The notes: a model not told the origin generated them from the sequence alone. 48,498 bases of DNA from Obelidium mucronatum (GCA_025765595.1 JAIVFH010000217.1:1-48498); one strand, 5' to 3'; positions 33,845 to 43,534 are shown, numbered from the stretch's first letter. Made by a program: numbers and translations.

Positions 33845-34044
33845 TGTTATTTTCTTTTATGCGTGATTAAATAAACAGAGTTAGATCGGCATTTTTAGTC
33901 TAAGCGACGGCTTATGTGACTTAGTGGGAACGTGGGCGTTGAGTTCTAGAAGAACGCGTGATTTCTCCAAAGAATCTCTCTTTTTATTATTGAACACACA
34001 TTGGTAATGCAATAAATACGATAAGCGGCTATCATATTATAACA
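33845..34044 (-). repeat. 3' LTR of the copia element
   Basis: 200 bp, TGTTATTTTC at the left edge and ATTATAACA at the right. On the element's own strand it begins TGTTATAATATGATAGCC. Contains a TTTATT-type AT-rich region that could hold polyadenylation signals. Matches the other LTR base for base as far as I can compare by eye. Confidence 0.95.
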
Positions 34045-34053
34045 CTTCCCCTG
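34045..34053 (-). other. Polypurine tract of the copia element
   Basis: Directly upstream of the 3' LTR on the element strand the sequence reads CAGGGGAAGTG, a purine run that fits a plus-strand priming site. Confidence 0.7.
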
Positions 34054-34131
34054 TTCAATAATTCGTTGTTGGTAATCTTTACAATTAAAGCCGTCAGATT
34101 ACAACATACCCAATAAAAACCGATTAGATAA

Positions 34132-37100
34132 TTAACAACCATCTAATTTATCTTCCGTTGTTTCGCCGCGGATAACCCGAAGGTATTGCATTCCGCCGTT
34201 GCGACGATGTTGTACAAATAACACTTTAACAAGTGCTTTTGTCAACATATCCGATTGGTTGCGTTTACCCGGAATATGGGAACAGTCAAGGATTTTCTCC
34301 GAATAAAATTCCATAACTTTCCAATATCTACGATCCATCCATTTCGAAGCTTCAGTGTGTTTGTTTTCACGAACGCGTTTCACAAAAGCCTCATTGTCAC
34401 TAAACATCGACAATGGTTTCACAATATCAATCTTCAAATCCTCGCAAAGATTCAAGAGGTAAGGTACTTCGAGAGAACCTTCGTAGAACGCGACATGTTC
34501 AGCGGCCGTTTGGTCTGCGGTGACCAACTTTTGCTTATTGGAGCGCCAAGAAATAGGCGACTTCCCCATAAACTTAAACAACCATCCAGTTTGAGCTTTC
34601 GCACTTTCTCTGTCAGGTTCCGATGCATCCGTTAAACCGATTATATAAATCTGCTTAGGAATAGGATTCGGGGCGCGATAATAAATTATCCCCATATCAT
34701 ACGAGTGCTTCAAATATCTTAAGACGCGTTTTGCACCATCCCAATGGCGGGCGGTAGGATTTCCAAGACCGCGAGCCCACAAACTAACACTGACAGAAAT
34801 ATCAAATCGAGCGATATTGCATGGATACATTAAACTTCCGATTAACGAATTATAATCGAACTTTGTCAAATCCAAAGATTCTTCGTCGTCCCTCTTAGGT
34901 TTGTAATTCGCTTTGACTTCCATCGGGGTTTGAGTCCCATTACACGCTTCCATCCTGAATCGACGTAAGACGCGTTGAACATATTTTGACTGATGAAGAA
35001 ACGAATAGCTTCGATCAGACGCGTATTCAATTTCAAGACCCAAGTGGTATTCACAGCGGCCTTGGTACACAATGTCAACTTTCGCTTTCAAAGACGCAAT
35101 AACCGAATCGATAATTGAATCGTGACAGCAAATCAATAAATCGTCGACATAGAACGCTATCCAAATCCAGTATCCGTTTGCGTATTTCTGAAACAGACAT
35201 GGATCCGCATAACTTGCAGTATAACCGAGAGATTTCAAGATATCACACAATTTCTGATACCACAATAATCCCGCTTGTTTCAAACCGTAAAGACCTTTCA
35301 ATAAAAGCCAGATGACATTTTTCTTTGGATAGCACGCGGGCGGTCTGACGTAAACAGTAACATCAAGCACCCCATTCAAGTAAGCACCAACCGCGTCAGC
35401 AAGGAACATTCCAATTCCCAACCAAGTGCTCATTGCAATCAGAAATCTCAACGTTGTAGTCTTGATAACTGGCGAATACGTGTTGACAAAATTCACTCCG
35501 TAAGTCTGATAATCGCCTCGAGCAACAATTCGAGCTTTATATTTCAAGACTTTGTCCGGCGGTAGATCCTTATGGTTCTTTACAGCATAGACTTCCATCG
35601 TTGGAATAATCTCCGCACCTTCAGGAACTTCGGACTCAGGAATCTCGCGATAAGTATTATGATTTTCGAGATTCTTCAATTCCGCTTCTTCGGCAGCTAA
35701 CCATTCCTTGATATTTTGAGTTCGTCGAATATCTGCGTGACGCGTTGGAATAGTCCCATCCCAATCCATGCCAATAGAAGTTTCCTTAATAGAAACCGCA
35801 TTCATTGAATATACCAAAGTTTCCGGAACAGGAAATATAGGTAAAACACTTAGCGATTGCGTCAACATCGCGCGACTACCAACTTCATCGATAGTATCTT
35901 CAAAATCCGAAGATGAATCTTCATCCTCTTCATCCGAATCCGAATCACTTTCAACAATTTTCGCTCGTTTGCTGCGCATAGAGCGTGTTTGACGTGTTGT
36001 TGATTTTCCAGTGGTACTTTCCTCCCCCTGAACCAAAGGATCTACAATACCATCCGTTTTATCAAGAGAATTGCGTTTTCTCAGACTAATAATTTCAGAA
36101 ACCGCATTATCAAGTTCTGAATTAAAGTCGCGTTCTTCATCTGCAGACATAATTTGAGAATCCTCCGGAAACTCACGCGTTGACGATTGAGAATCAGTAG
36201 CATCTACTGAAATCAATTGCGGAAATACCGTTTCATGAAAAGAGCAATCTTGGAATCGATGATAACTCAAAGACCCATGACTATCAATACACCGAATAAT
36301 CGAAGGTGAGTGAGGTCCAACATACGTTTTAGTAGCTACATCCGAGGACAACTCTCCTTTACTGCCTTTCCTATAGATTGGCACCAAAACTTTGCACCCA
36401 AAAACACGAAAGTGCTGAATCTCCGGTTTACACGAAAAATACCGCATAAAAGGTGACTCCAAATTATTATGACCATTTGGCCACAAATTCCGTAAATCAT
36501 TAGCCGAAATTGATGAATATCCCCAGATATTCTTCGCAAATTGACCGTGAACGTGAATAGTACGCGCAATAGACTTGACGTGACCAATAGTACGCTCAGC
36601 AACAGCATCCATATGTGGATAATCCACCACTATGGTTTCAACCGTAATACCGCGAACGTCGCAATGATTCGTGAAAATTGCGCTTGTTGCAATTTCGCCA
36701 TTATCGATGCGAATAAACCGAAGTTGACGTTGAGTGGTTACTTCAATAAGTGCCATTACTACTAACAATTCCGCCAACGCATCAGATTTCTTGTTCAATA
36801 ATCGAAGGAATGAATAGCGAGAAAAATCATCCACGACTATCAAGAAATAATAATACATGCGTGAATTATAATAAAATCCAGTATTGAATTTTCCGGTAAT
36901 ATCCACATGAATCATTTCACCCGGACCAAGAGCTTTAATCGCGATCCATCGAGATTCGGATCCGACTTTAGCGCGTTTAAATTTCCCCGCCTCACAAGAT
37001 TCACATTGATAAATATCCGGAATCGCGATAGATTTAAATTGATTTGAATTTATCGAATCTGAGTGAATCAACTTGCGAAGATACATAGCGTTGGGATGAC

Positions 37101-37548
37101 CAAATCTTTGATGAATAATATCTGAAGAAGCCGGTAGACTTTTCGAAATATTCGCGAATAAACGATGAACTATCTTGAATTGAAGTTCCTTTAAACCGTT
37201 TGGACCTTGGACAGCCGTGAATAAAGTTTTCTTTGTTTGATTATCGGAGAAAACAGCGCGAGAGCCTTCTTGATCGATAGAACATTTCCACGATGGTCGC
37301 CCAGCCAATAGATCCAAGTCCGAAAATAACGTAACGTAACACGACTTCGAATAAATCGCATCAGGTATGGTCACAATCTGACCATTGATGTCAAAGTGAA
37401 CAACACCTTGCTGCGTACCAACAATCGAGTTATTGTCAGCAAGACCAATCGGAGTCTTGATCTCGACAAAACTCTCGAACCAACTAGAATCTGGGATCAG
37501 AGTCTTGTTGCAACCGGGGTCAAAATAACCCTTATACGTTTTTGACAT
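34132..37548 (-). CDS. pol: Copia pol polyprotein (protease, integrase, RT, RNase H)
   Basis: Intact 1138-aa ORF. The protease-like start has YFDPGCNKTLIPDS, where most copia proteases have D-S-G. The integrase zinc finger is H-x-x-FGH, then C-x-x-C in YQCESCEAGKFKRAK. The catalytic core has IHVDITG, FLIVVDDFSRYSFLRLL and AERTIGHVKS. An acidic/Ser-rich linker (SDSDEEDEDSSSDFED) follows. Reverse transcriptase has VNTYSPVIKTTTLRFLIA, GAYLNGVLDVTVYVRPP, LLKGLYGLKQAGLLWY and the catalytic YVDDLLI. RNase H has TDASEPDRES and TADQTAAEHVAFYEG. It starts 141 nt after the gag stop, without overlap. Confidence 0.95.
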   Translation of the reverse strand: MSKTYKGYFDPGCNKTLIPDSSWFESFVEIKTPIGLADNNSIVGTQQGVVHFDINGQIVTIPDAIYSKSCYVTLFSDLDLLAGRPSWKCSIDQEGSRAVFSDNQTKKTLFTAVQGPNGLKELQFKIVHRLFANISKSLPASSDIIHQRFGHPNAMYLRKLIHSDSINSNQFKSIAIPDIYQCESCEAGKFKRAKVGSESRWIAIKALGPGEMIHVDITGKFNTGFYYNSRMYYYFLIVVDDFSRYSFLRLLNKKSDALAELLVVMALIEVTTQRQLRFIRIDNGEIATSAIFTNHCDVRGITVETIVVDYPHMDAVAERTIGHVKSIARTIHVHGQFAKNIWGYSSISANDLRNLWPNGHNNLESPFMRYFSCKPEIQHFRVFGCKVLVPIYRKGSKGELSSDVATKTYVGPHSPSIIRCIDSHGSLSYHRFQDCSFHETVFPQLISVDATDSQSSTREFPEDSQIMSADEERDFNSELDNAVSEIISLRKRNSLDKTDGIVDPLVQGEESTTGKSTTRQTRSMRSKRAKIVESDSDSDEEDEDSSSDFEDTIDEVGSRAMLTQSLSVLPIFPVPETLVYSMNAVSIKETSIGMDWDGTIPTRHADIRRTQNIKEWLAAEEAELKNLENHNTYREIPESEVPEGAEIIPTMEVYAVKNHKDLPPDKVLKYKARIVARGDYQTYGVNFVNTYSPVIKTTTLRFLIAMSTWLGIGMFLADAVGAYLNGVLDVTVYVRPPACYPKKNVIWLLLKGLYGLKQAGLLWYQKLCDILKSLGYTASYADPCLFQKYANGYWIWIAFYVDDLLICCHDSIIDSVIASLKAKVDIVYQGRCEYHLGLEIEYASDRSYSFLHQSKYVQRVLRRFRMEACNGTQTPMEVKANYKPKRDDEESLDLTKFDYNSLIGSLMYPCNIARFDISVSVSLWARGLGNPTARHWDGAKRVLRYLKHSYDMGIIYYRAPNPIPKQIYIIGLTDASEPDRESAKAQTGWLFKFMGKSPISWRSNKQKLVTADQTAAEHVAFYEGSLEVPYLLNLCEDLKIDIVKPLSMFSDNEAFVKRVRENKHTEASKWMDRRYWKVMEFYSEKILDCSHIPGKRNQSDMLTKALVKVLFVQHRRNGGMQYLRVIRGETTEDKLDGC

Positions 37549-37689
37549 TGAGAGATCAACGGCAAATCACTTATTATTTAAAATAAAATAAAACAAATTC
37601 ATCTGCGTAAGATAAATTCCGAAAATAACGATCAATTATTAAATAAATAAAAGAAATAGAATCAAGAAAATAGAAGCGAATTTTCAGAT

Positions 37690-38853
37690 TCAACCGTTCA
37701 ATAAACCAGAAGATGGAACCCATCCAACGTGTTTTAAACCACCGCTTGCGATAGCAGCGTTACTAATCACAGGAGCGTTCGAAGAATCAATTTGATTCAT
37801 AGAACCCGTTTTCTTTTCGCCCTTTTCAGGACAAGCCGTGCGACGATGCTCTGAAGAACCACAGTTCCAGCAAGATTCGCAACTCCAAGTCGTCTTATGA
37901 TAACCCGGACACTTTGGACATTTCGGTAATTTTCCAGAATAAGTCCTTTTCGCGTTTCCGTTGTTTCCGCCCTTTTGGTTTGTTGCAGGGCGTTTTCCAT
38001 TTCCATTGATGGTCACTTGTGCTAACTTACCACCAGGAGCGTTTCGACCAAGAGCTTGACGATAACCATCCCAAAGATTAATCATCGCCTTTTCAAGATC
38101 TTCAATCGTTTTGTATTCGGTACAGCTGAGACTCATCACCGCTTGCGCAAAACGATGATCCAGCTTTAAACGAACTTCCCGCTGCGCTTCAAAGCCTTCG
38201 TGAATTTTCAAGCCTTGCGCGGTACAAGCATCTTCCGTTTCGCGTACAAGCTTCAAATAATCTGGAATCGATTGATTCATGCGAATAGATAATGTCTTGT
38301 AATCGTCAGCCGCAGAAGTATCGAGCTTTCGATTCTTCGGATCCTTGGTACGTTTCAACTCTGCCCATAAAGTAGCAGGTGTGTTGAAGTTGGCGTAGGC
38401 AGCCTGCATTCGCTTTGACATGCCCCCGTTGATCGCTTTCAAAGTCTCCTTGACATCGTCAGCGTCCTGCTTTTCGCGTTTCTGTTCGATTTGCCAGAGT
38501 TTCTCCAATTGTTCGAACTCTTCGAAAGAAACCTCTGCAGCCGTTTTTGCCGTTCCAGTTGTTGTTGTTCCAGAAGGCGAAGCGGCCGAAGCAGCAGAAC
38601 TGGATCCAACTCCCGTTCCAAGACTGATATCGATTACCTCGGTAAGTCGCTTCATCTTGTTCAACCAAGTGTTTGGTGGTGTTGGTCGTTGATAAACGTT
38701 GACATAAGGTTTGAAATCAACTTCCAATGTTCTCGCATTTTGAGAACCGATCTCCGTAAGCGTAAGCTTCTGCCAGACTGGGTAATTTGATTCGTTGAGA
38801 ATCACTCGTTTAGAATCGGTCGCGTTTGATTCTTCCCCCTTGTTGCCGGCCAT
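37690..38853 (-). CDS. gag: Copia Gag with zinc knuckle
   Basis: Intact 387-aa ORF. It starts MAGNKGEESNATDSKRVILN with the copia Gag-like LNESNYPVWQKLTL and has LWAELKRT and a helical core. A basic region leads to a CX2C/CCHC-type cluster: CPKCPGYHKTTWSCESC followed by CWNCGSSEHRRTACPEKG. An Ala/Ser/Thr-rich insert lies near residue 95. It packages the element RNA into virus-like particles. Confidence 0.92.
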   Translation of the reverse strand: MAGNKGEESNATDSKRVILNESNYPVWQKLTLTEIGSQNARTLEVDFKPYVNVYQRPTPPNTWLNKMKRLTEVIDISLGTGVGSSSAASAASPSGTTTTGTAKTAAEVSFEEFEQLEKLWQIEQKREKQDADDVKETLKAINGGMSKRMQAAYANFNTPATLWAELKRTKDPKNRKLDTSAADDYKTLSIRMNQSIPDYLKLVRETEDACTAQGLKIHEGFEAQREVRLKLDHRFAQAVMSLSCTEYKTIEDLEKAMINLWDGYRQALGRNAPGGKLAQVTINGNGKRPATNQKGGNNGNAKRTYSGKLPKCPKCPGYHKTTWSCESCWNCGSSEHRRTACPEKGEKKTGSMNQIDSSNAPVISNAAIASGGLKHVGWVPSSGLLNG

Positions 38854-38900
38854 TTCCGTGTTCCTTTGTTCCCTTTCACAATCACCAAAGACAATGCCTT

Positions 38901-38912
38901 TGGGCTCATAAC
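38901..38912 (-). other. Primer-binding site, half initiator-Met tRNA type
   Basis: One base inside the 5' LTR the element strand reads GTTATGAGCCCA. Its complement, TGGGCTCATAAC, matches the anticodon loop region of fungal initiator methionine tRNA (GGGCTCATAAC), not the tRNA 3' end. This is the half-tRNA priming known from Drosophila copia and yeast Ty5. Confidence 0.8.
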
Positions 38913-38913
38913 T

Positions 38914-39113
38914 TGTTATTTTCTTTTATGCGTGATTAAATAAACAGAGTTAGATCGGCATTTTTAGTCTAAGCGACGGCTTATGTGACTTAGTGGGAAC
39001 GTGGGCGTTGAGTTCTAGAAGAACGCGTGATTTCTCCAAAGAATCTCTCTTTTTATTATTGAACACACATTGGTAATGCAATAAATACGATAAGCGGCTA
39101 TCATATTATAACA
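38914..39113 (-). repeat. 5' LTR of the copia element
   Basis: 200 bp, same sequence as the 3' LTR. Bordered outside by GACGC (39114-39118) and inside by the primer-binding site. It carries the promoter that would drive the element's transcript leftward. Confidence 0.95.
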
Positions 39114-39965
39114 GACGCGTCCATCGTATGCCGGGACAGAGATATCGCGTTGCTCCAAGACGACGGTGCTGTGCAATCAGTTAATCTCCACACAGCCTAA
39201 AAAGAGAGTTGTACCCTGGCGAATTCGACCCCGAGTCTTCGACGACCGACAGCCGCAGCAGCGAGCGGGCGAAGCGCGACGCGGCGACGACCAGCTGGAT
39301 TTCGACCAGGCGCGCGCCGAACCCGGCGACGTCCGGCGGCGCCGTGAAGCGCACGGCGGCGGCTTGGCCCGCCCAGATGGCCGTTCCCGTTGCTGACGTA
39401 AGCGGCGGCGCGCCGGTGTTGAGCACGGCGCGGGTCGCCCCGGGCGGCGCGCTGCCGTCGATGCCCGGAACGCGGGGCGCGACTTCGGTGAGCGTGACGT
39501 TGATCGGGACAGAGTAGTCGGCGGGTCTGTGGCGGTGTTGGTGGGCGCGTATTCTCTGGTGGCTCTGCTGACTCACCGGCCCTTGAAGGCATGTGCTCTC
39601 ACGGGCGATGCAACAACTGCTCCAAGGCTGGCGATGAGAAGAGACGCAATTGCAGCTAATGAGACCTTCATGTTTTTGGTAATGAACTTGTTTTCTGATG
39701 AGATCAGTTCTGTTATAATTATGGCGGGCAAGACCCCTTGCTCGAAAAAAATCAAGAAGCCAACGAAGGAGTCAAGTATAAAAACACTCAATTTAATACA
39801 TTTGCAGAAAGTATTGAAAGTAAAAAGGCAGACATCCACAAATTATAAAATGGAATAGCTTCCAGGTAATACTCTTTCCACCGCCCAGCCCCCTCCCAAC
39901 AATCCCACAAACATCCCAAATTGAACACTTTAACAGACCATCCTTTATCCGAATAGTTGTTACAT

Positions 39966-40725
39966 TTAGAACTGGAGAGCTTGACCTAAAAGAATCGCGT
40001 AAAAACAAAATAAATAAACTGATCGTATAAAAGAAACGAAACACAAACATACCCTTGGTCTTCTTGTCACCACCCAATTCGAAGTGCTTGCAACGCTTCA
40101 ATGGCAACTGAGCCTTGTACTTGCAGACGTTGCATTCCAGACGAAGAACAATCTTTTTGGTGGTCTTGGCCTTCTTGTGGAAGATAGGCTTGGTTTGACC
40201 TCCGTAACCGGATTGCTTACGGTCGTAACGTCTCTTACCCTGGGCAAAGAGAGAAGCCTTACCGGCCTTGTACTGGGTGACCTTGTGTGGGGTGTGCTTG
40301 CGGCAGGTCTTTCCCTTGCAGTAGGTGTTTCTAGTCTTTGGGATGTTGACCTAGCAAAACAAGGGGATCCGTGTGGTTAGATGTCTGTTGAAGGGAGTGT
40401 CGCGGTTCTTTGATTTGCGATGATTTCGATGGTTCTTCGTCCAGCTCCGATATCTCAGATCCTCGACCCAAGCACACGTATTCGGTCTCTTTTTTAAGCT
40501 GATCAATTTGAGCAGCGCCTCGATGCCCGCGAATGGTGCTCAGATTGAGAGACATCCCTCCTCTTCTTCTCTTTGAACTAACAACTTCCCACTCTGCCAT
40601 CGCAAACTGCGGATCTTCACAGAACATATTCGAATACGACTCTAAATCACGACGGGCGACTCTGATGATGCGTTGGATGGACTGAAGTGGTGGTGATGGG
40701 TTGGTGGTTGGTGGACATGTACCAT
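39966..40725 (-). CDS. RPL44: 60S ribosomal protein eL42 (RPL44/RPL36A)
   Basis: Large-subunit ribosomal protein near the E site. The main exon reads [80 protein letters not shown] and [16 protein letters not shown]. The last exon adds QALQF and the stop at 39966. The four cysteines of the zinc site are present. The initiator ATG is probably alone in exon 1 at 40725 (ATG|gtacat), joined to GTCAACATCC by a long intron of about 370 nt, as is common in fungal ribosomal protein genes. That first exon is inferred. Confidence 0.92.
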
Positions 40726-40916
40726 TTGGACGTTTGACAAAGAGACTGAAAAATCTGGTGGGCCAACAACCACACACCTTGCGATACGCACATTCCTCTG
40801 ATTCACAACAACTTAAGCAAATTATGGCGCCAACATAAATGTATAAATATATATATTCTTCCACATCAGTTCTCAAAAAACAACAAAACAAAATCCCAAC
40901 TCTTTAAAAGAGTACT

Positions 40917-41602
40917 TTATCCCAAACGTTCAGCCATAAAATCAGCTTCCATAAGTTGTTTCTGGCGCTCTCTGTAGTCCTTGACCAAACGAGGATCATC
41001 ACCTTCAACACCAATGGCCTGAATGCAAAACCCGTTATTTCACACAATAAGCAACCAAAAAAAAAATTAGAAAAACAAAACCATATGTGGCGTCTTGGCA
41101 TCAATAATAAAATGGTTGTCGCAGTTAGGACAGTATTCATCGGCTTCATCAAAAGTCCTGCAAGTGAATAGAGAAGTAAAAAAGTAAGGATTCCTTGATT
41201 CCCCCCGACTCTCTAGTATCTACCACCCAAACTCAACTCTAAATCCTTGCGAAACACTTTCTTGCATTTTTTGCATGCAAAAACCATTTCTGCAGTTTTC
41301 CTGTGGGAAGGTCAGTGTGTGATTGTTCTGATGCAGTAATCGATCCCATAGATTTCCGTCCACATACCTCAAAGTATGATCTGTGTTTTCTGCGTGGCAC
41401 TCTGGGCAATCAAACCAGCGCTTACAGCATGGTGCTCGTACAGATACCTAGTTTGAATCATTATTATTTTGGATTCCGTATAGCATCAAGTTGTTTTGAG
41501 TTTCGAAATAAATGGAATTGGCCAGAATTTCGTCAGAGACTGAATCGGTGGATATTTTGTTATCATCTTGGCGTAGTACCTGAGCATTGAGAACGTGTTT
41601 GC
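40917..41602 (-). CDS. CHY-type zinc-finger protein (Hot13-like), 5' end unresolved
   Basis: Exons give CKHVLNAQ, VSVRAPCCKRWFDCPECHAE then TQDHTL, KTAEMVFACKKCKKVFRKDL, GGRTFDEADEYCPNCDNHFI and IDAKTPHM, ending KDYRERQKQLMEADFMAERLG at 40917. The C-x-H, CC, C-x-x-C-H, H and two C-x-x-C pairs fit a CHY zinc finger. Relatives include yeast Hot13, a mitochondrial intermembrane-space factor for small Tim proteins, and other small fungal CHY proteins. The DEYCPNCDNHF end suggests the latter group. The first exon must supply the T of the first Cys codon upstream of 41602, but I could not place it. Confidence 0.72.
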
Positions 41603-42017
41603 CTGTTGTGAAGAGAGTATTTTAGTGGGGGGCCACATTCATGCAATTCAGAGTCTCAAGAGTCAGAAGGTACGGAGCGATTGAACGACTGAGCGGATCT
41701 GCCATCCACAGGCAAAGACAATTACGGGATATTCTCAAGCCATAGATCAGATCGGATGGGAATGCTCAAACTTCATAACAAACTATCCAGCTGATAAATC
41801 CAGCAGATAAATCACTCGCGAAGAACGCTCCCAATCCCTCTTAGTAGCCGCTGTTCCATCCCGGGTTTAAAAGAGGATTCCCGCGTAACAAGAAAGGAGT
41901 GGCGGCTGAGGAGACATACACATCACTGAAACAGAGTAGGCAGTTTGGCAAAAATCTTCCACCCCAAAAATGAGCCCAACACACTTTCGTTTAGACCGTT
42001 ACTTTTAATTCGTATTT
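41603..42017. other. 415-bp gap between CHY gene and RPA43
   Basis: Should contain the first exon and promoter of the CHY gene and the 3' UTR of RPA43. I see short repeated words (GATAAATCCAGC-like, about 41790-41815) and a CCGGGTTTAAAAG stretch near 41870, but no tRNA cloverleaf and no conserved coding sequence. Confidence 0.4.
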
Positions 42018-43251
42018 TTAAACTTTAACCTTCTTCTCCTTCTTCTCCTTTTTTACTACTACAACATCTTCGCCTTCGTTCTTTCGCTTTTTCGGCTTTG
42101 GTTCCTCCTTGACTTGAACCACAGGGGGTTCCTCAACCTTGACTGCTTTAGCCTTCTTTTTCTTTTCCTTCTTCTCAGATTTTTCCTGTTTGACAGGAAC
42201 CGTGTCTGGCTCTGCTTTTACAGGCGAGTTCTCTTCTCCTTCATCAGCATCGCCACCACCACCACCAACAACCCATTCATCCGCATCTTCTTCATGGGCA
42301 TCGTTCACTTCTGCTTCCATATCAAAATATATTTTTGAATTTCCAGGTGCCGCTTCTTGTGGTTTTGATGCGGCGGATGGGTCCTGAGTCAATAGCACGG
42401 GTGCAGGATGAGGGGGTGTCGTTTCTGGATCCAAGATTATCAGGCCCGTGTTTTCGGGGTCTTTTGTAAGAGATCCAGAAAGCGTGAGTAAATTATTGTT
42501 TGTTGGAAGCCTGTTTTTTTTTTTTTTTAATACCAAAAAAAAACACAAAAGTTTGAGTTAACAACAGACGAGGAAAAAAGAGATACATAGAAAGTCAAAT
42601 ATATATATATATATACCCAATAATCGTGAACTTGACCACGGATCCAGCAGCAATCTTTTCTCCCGTGGGTTCCCCGTCGTCATCTACCCGTCTCCACGCT
42701 TTGGCGCCGTGGTTGAAGTGGTATTCAGTCTTTTGAATGTGTTCGGCTGCGATCGAGGCGTTGAAGACTCCATGCACGAGGAGTCCAATGTGGTCAGAGG
42801 AAACCTTGTTTACTATTCCAACTGGAAACAAAAAAAAGATGACACAAAAGACATCCAGTGAGTTCCACAGTCTAGGATGCTTGCAAAAGAAAGGCTGTTG
42901 TGATTCAAATTGCTTACCGATTGTTGATCCTTCTCGTGGAGCGAATAGTGTGAAGGTGCAGGTTGCGTGTAAATGGCAGAAGGGCGAATCGTACAACACA
43001 TTGGCCACTTTTTCTTCGATTTTAACGTTCGAATATGAAAGCGGGACGCCTTTGAGTTCAGGAATGTATCTAAACCCACAACAGTCAGACTTTTTTTTTT
43101 TGATCACAGAAACAATGTGTTCCCAAAAAAACAAATCAACATACTTCATTAGATAAGAGTTCAGCTGCTCGTTGACTCCCCGTAGGAAGTCCCCAATGAA
43201 GCACGGCGGAAGGTGGAAATAGATACGGACGTTGACAGTCTTCAAAGACAT
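42018..43251 (-). CDS. RPA43: RNA polymerase I subunit Rpa43
   Basis: Pol I stalk subunit that contacts Rrn3. The N-terminal Rpb7-like domain reads MSLKTVNVRIYFHLPP then FIGDFLRGVNEQLNSYLMK, YIPELKGVPLSYSNVKIEEK and CHLHATCTFTLFAPREGSTI. The OB-fold part has VGIVNKVSSDHIGLLVHGVF, NASIAAEHIQ and WRRVDDDGEPTGEKIAAGSV with VKFTIIG. The C-terminal exon has SGSLTKDPENTGLI and a long tail, acidic then lysine-rich (KKEKKKKAKAVKVEE). Introns are GT-AG. Orthologues share this layout, including the charged tail. It is divergent from PAM17. Confidence 0.88.
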
Positions 43252-43534
43252 TTTTTTTCAAGAAAGCCAAAAAAGAAAAAAGAAACCAACTCATCAATGT
43301 GGTCAGCGCTTAACGCCAAGCAACGCTCTAATGATCGGAAAACATGAATAAAGCCTCCGGATATATCAGACTCAGTGAGGTCAAGATTTCAATCAAGCAG
43401 AATCATTCCACGCGTGAATACGCGTTCGGCCACAACCGCCTATCAGCTCTTGAGCTACGTATCCTGCAGTCCCCAGAATATGAAAAAGCCAACTTGTTTG
43501 CATCGAATGACTCTTAAACAAATCTCTTCAAAAA
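43252..43534. promoter_or_regulatory. Divergent promoter region RPA43 / PAM17
   Basis: A 283-bp gap between two start codons facing away from each other. A-rich near RPA43 and mixed in composition elsewhere. It must hold both promoters; no specific element was recognised. Confidence 0.45.

Larger units (their letters stand above)
33845..39113 (-). mobile_element. Complete Ty1/copia LTR retrotransposon
   Basis: LTRs of 200 bp at 33845-34044 and 38914-39113 appear identical, start TG and end CA, and are flanked by the 5-bp duplication GACGC (33840-33844 and 39114-39118). Internal order on the minus strand is primer-binding site, gag (37690-38853), pol (34132-37548) with integrase before reverse transcriptase, and a polypurine tract. 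Integrase-before-RT defines copia. Identical LTRs and two intact ORFs point to a very recent, possibly still active insertion. It sits within the coding sequence of the secreted-protein gene. Confidence 0.96.
33567..39671 (-). pseudogene. Secreted beta-sandwich-like protein gene split by a copia element
   Basis: Exon 1 (from 39671) encodes a clear signal peptide, MKVSLAAIASLLIASLGAVV with cleavage likely after ASPVRA. Introns of about 48 and 46 nt (GT-AG, phases agree) lead to DYSVPINVTLTEVAP, a GC-rich exon with LVEIQLVVAASRFARSLLRL, and then TVVLEQRDISVPAYDGRVT. At this point the 5269-bp retrotransposon (33845-39113) is inserted with duplication of GACGC. Removing the element and one GACGC rejoins the frame to ITAASPGNLYLFPGEIFWVV and on to the stop at 33567. 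The pattern (distribution of strands, then LFPGEIFWVVLEG) reminds me of the choice-of-anchor R type of secreted domain, but that is tentative. The present allele should be null unless the element is removed. Confidence 0.75.

Noticed and set aside
39181..39592. Two overlapping 131-codon minus-strand ORFs as two separate genes
   Set aside because: One is an exon of the secreted-protein gene; the other is a stop-poor shadow in GC-rich sequence.
40353..40722. C/D box snoRNA in the RPL44 intron
   Set aside because: CTGA-like boxes occur but no convincing C box or terminal stem was found.
41800..41910. Possible tRNA gene near CCGGGTTTAAAAG
   Set aside because: No acceptor stem or anticodon arm could be folded by eye.
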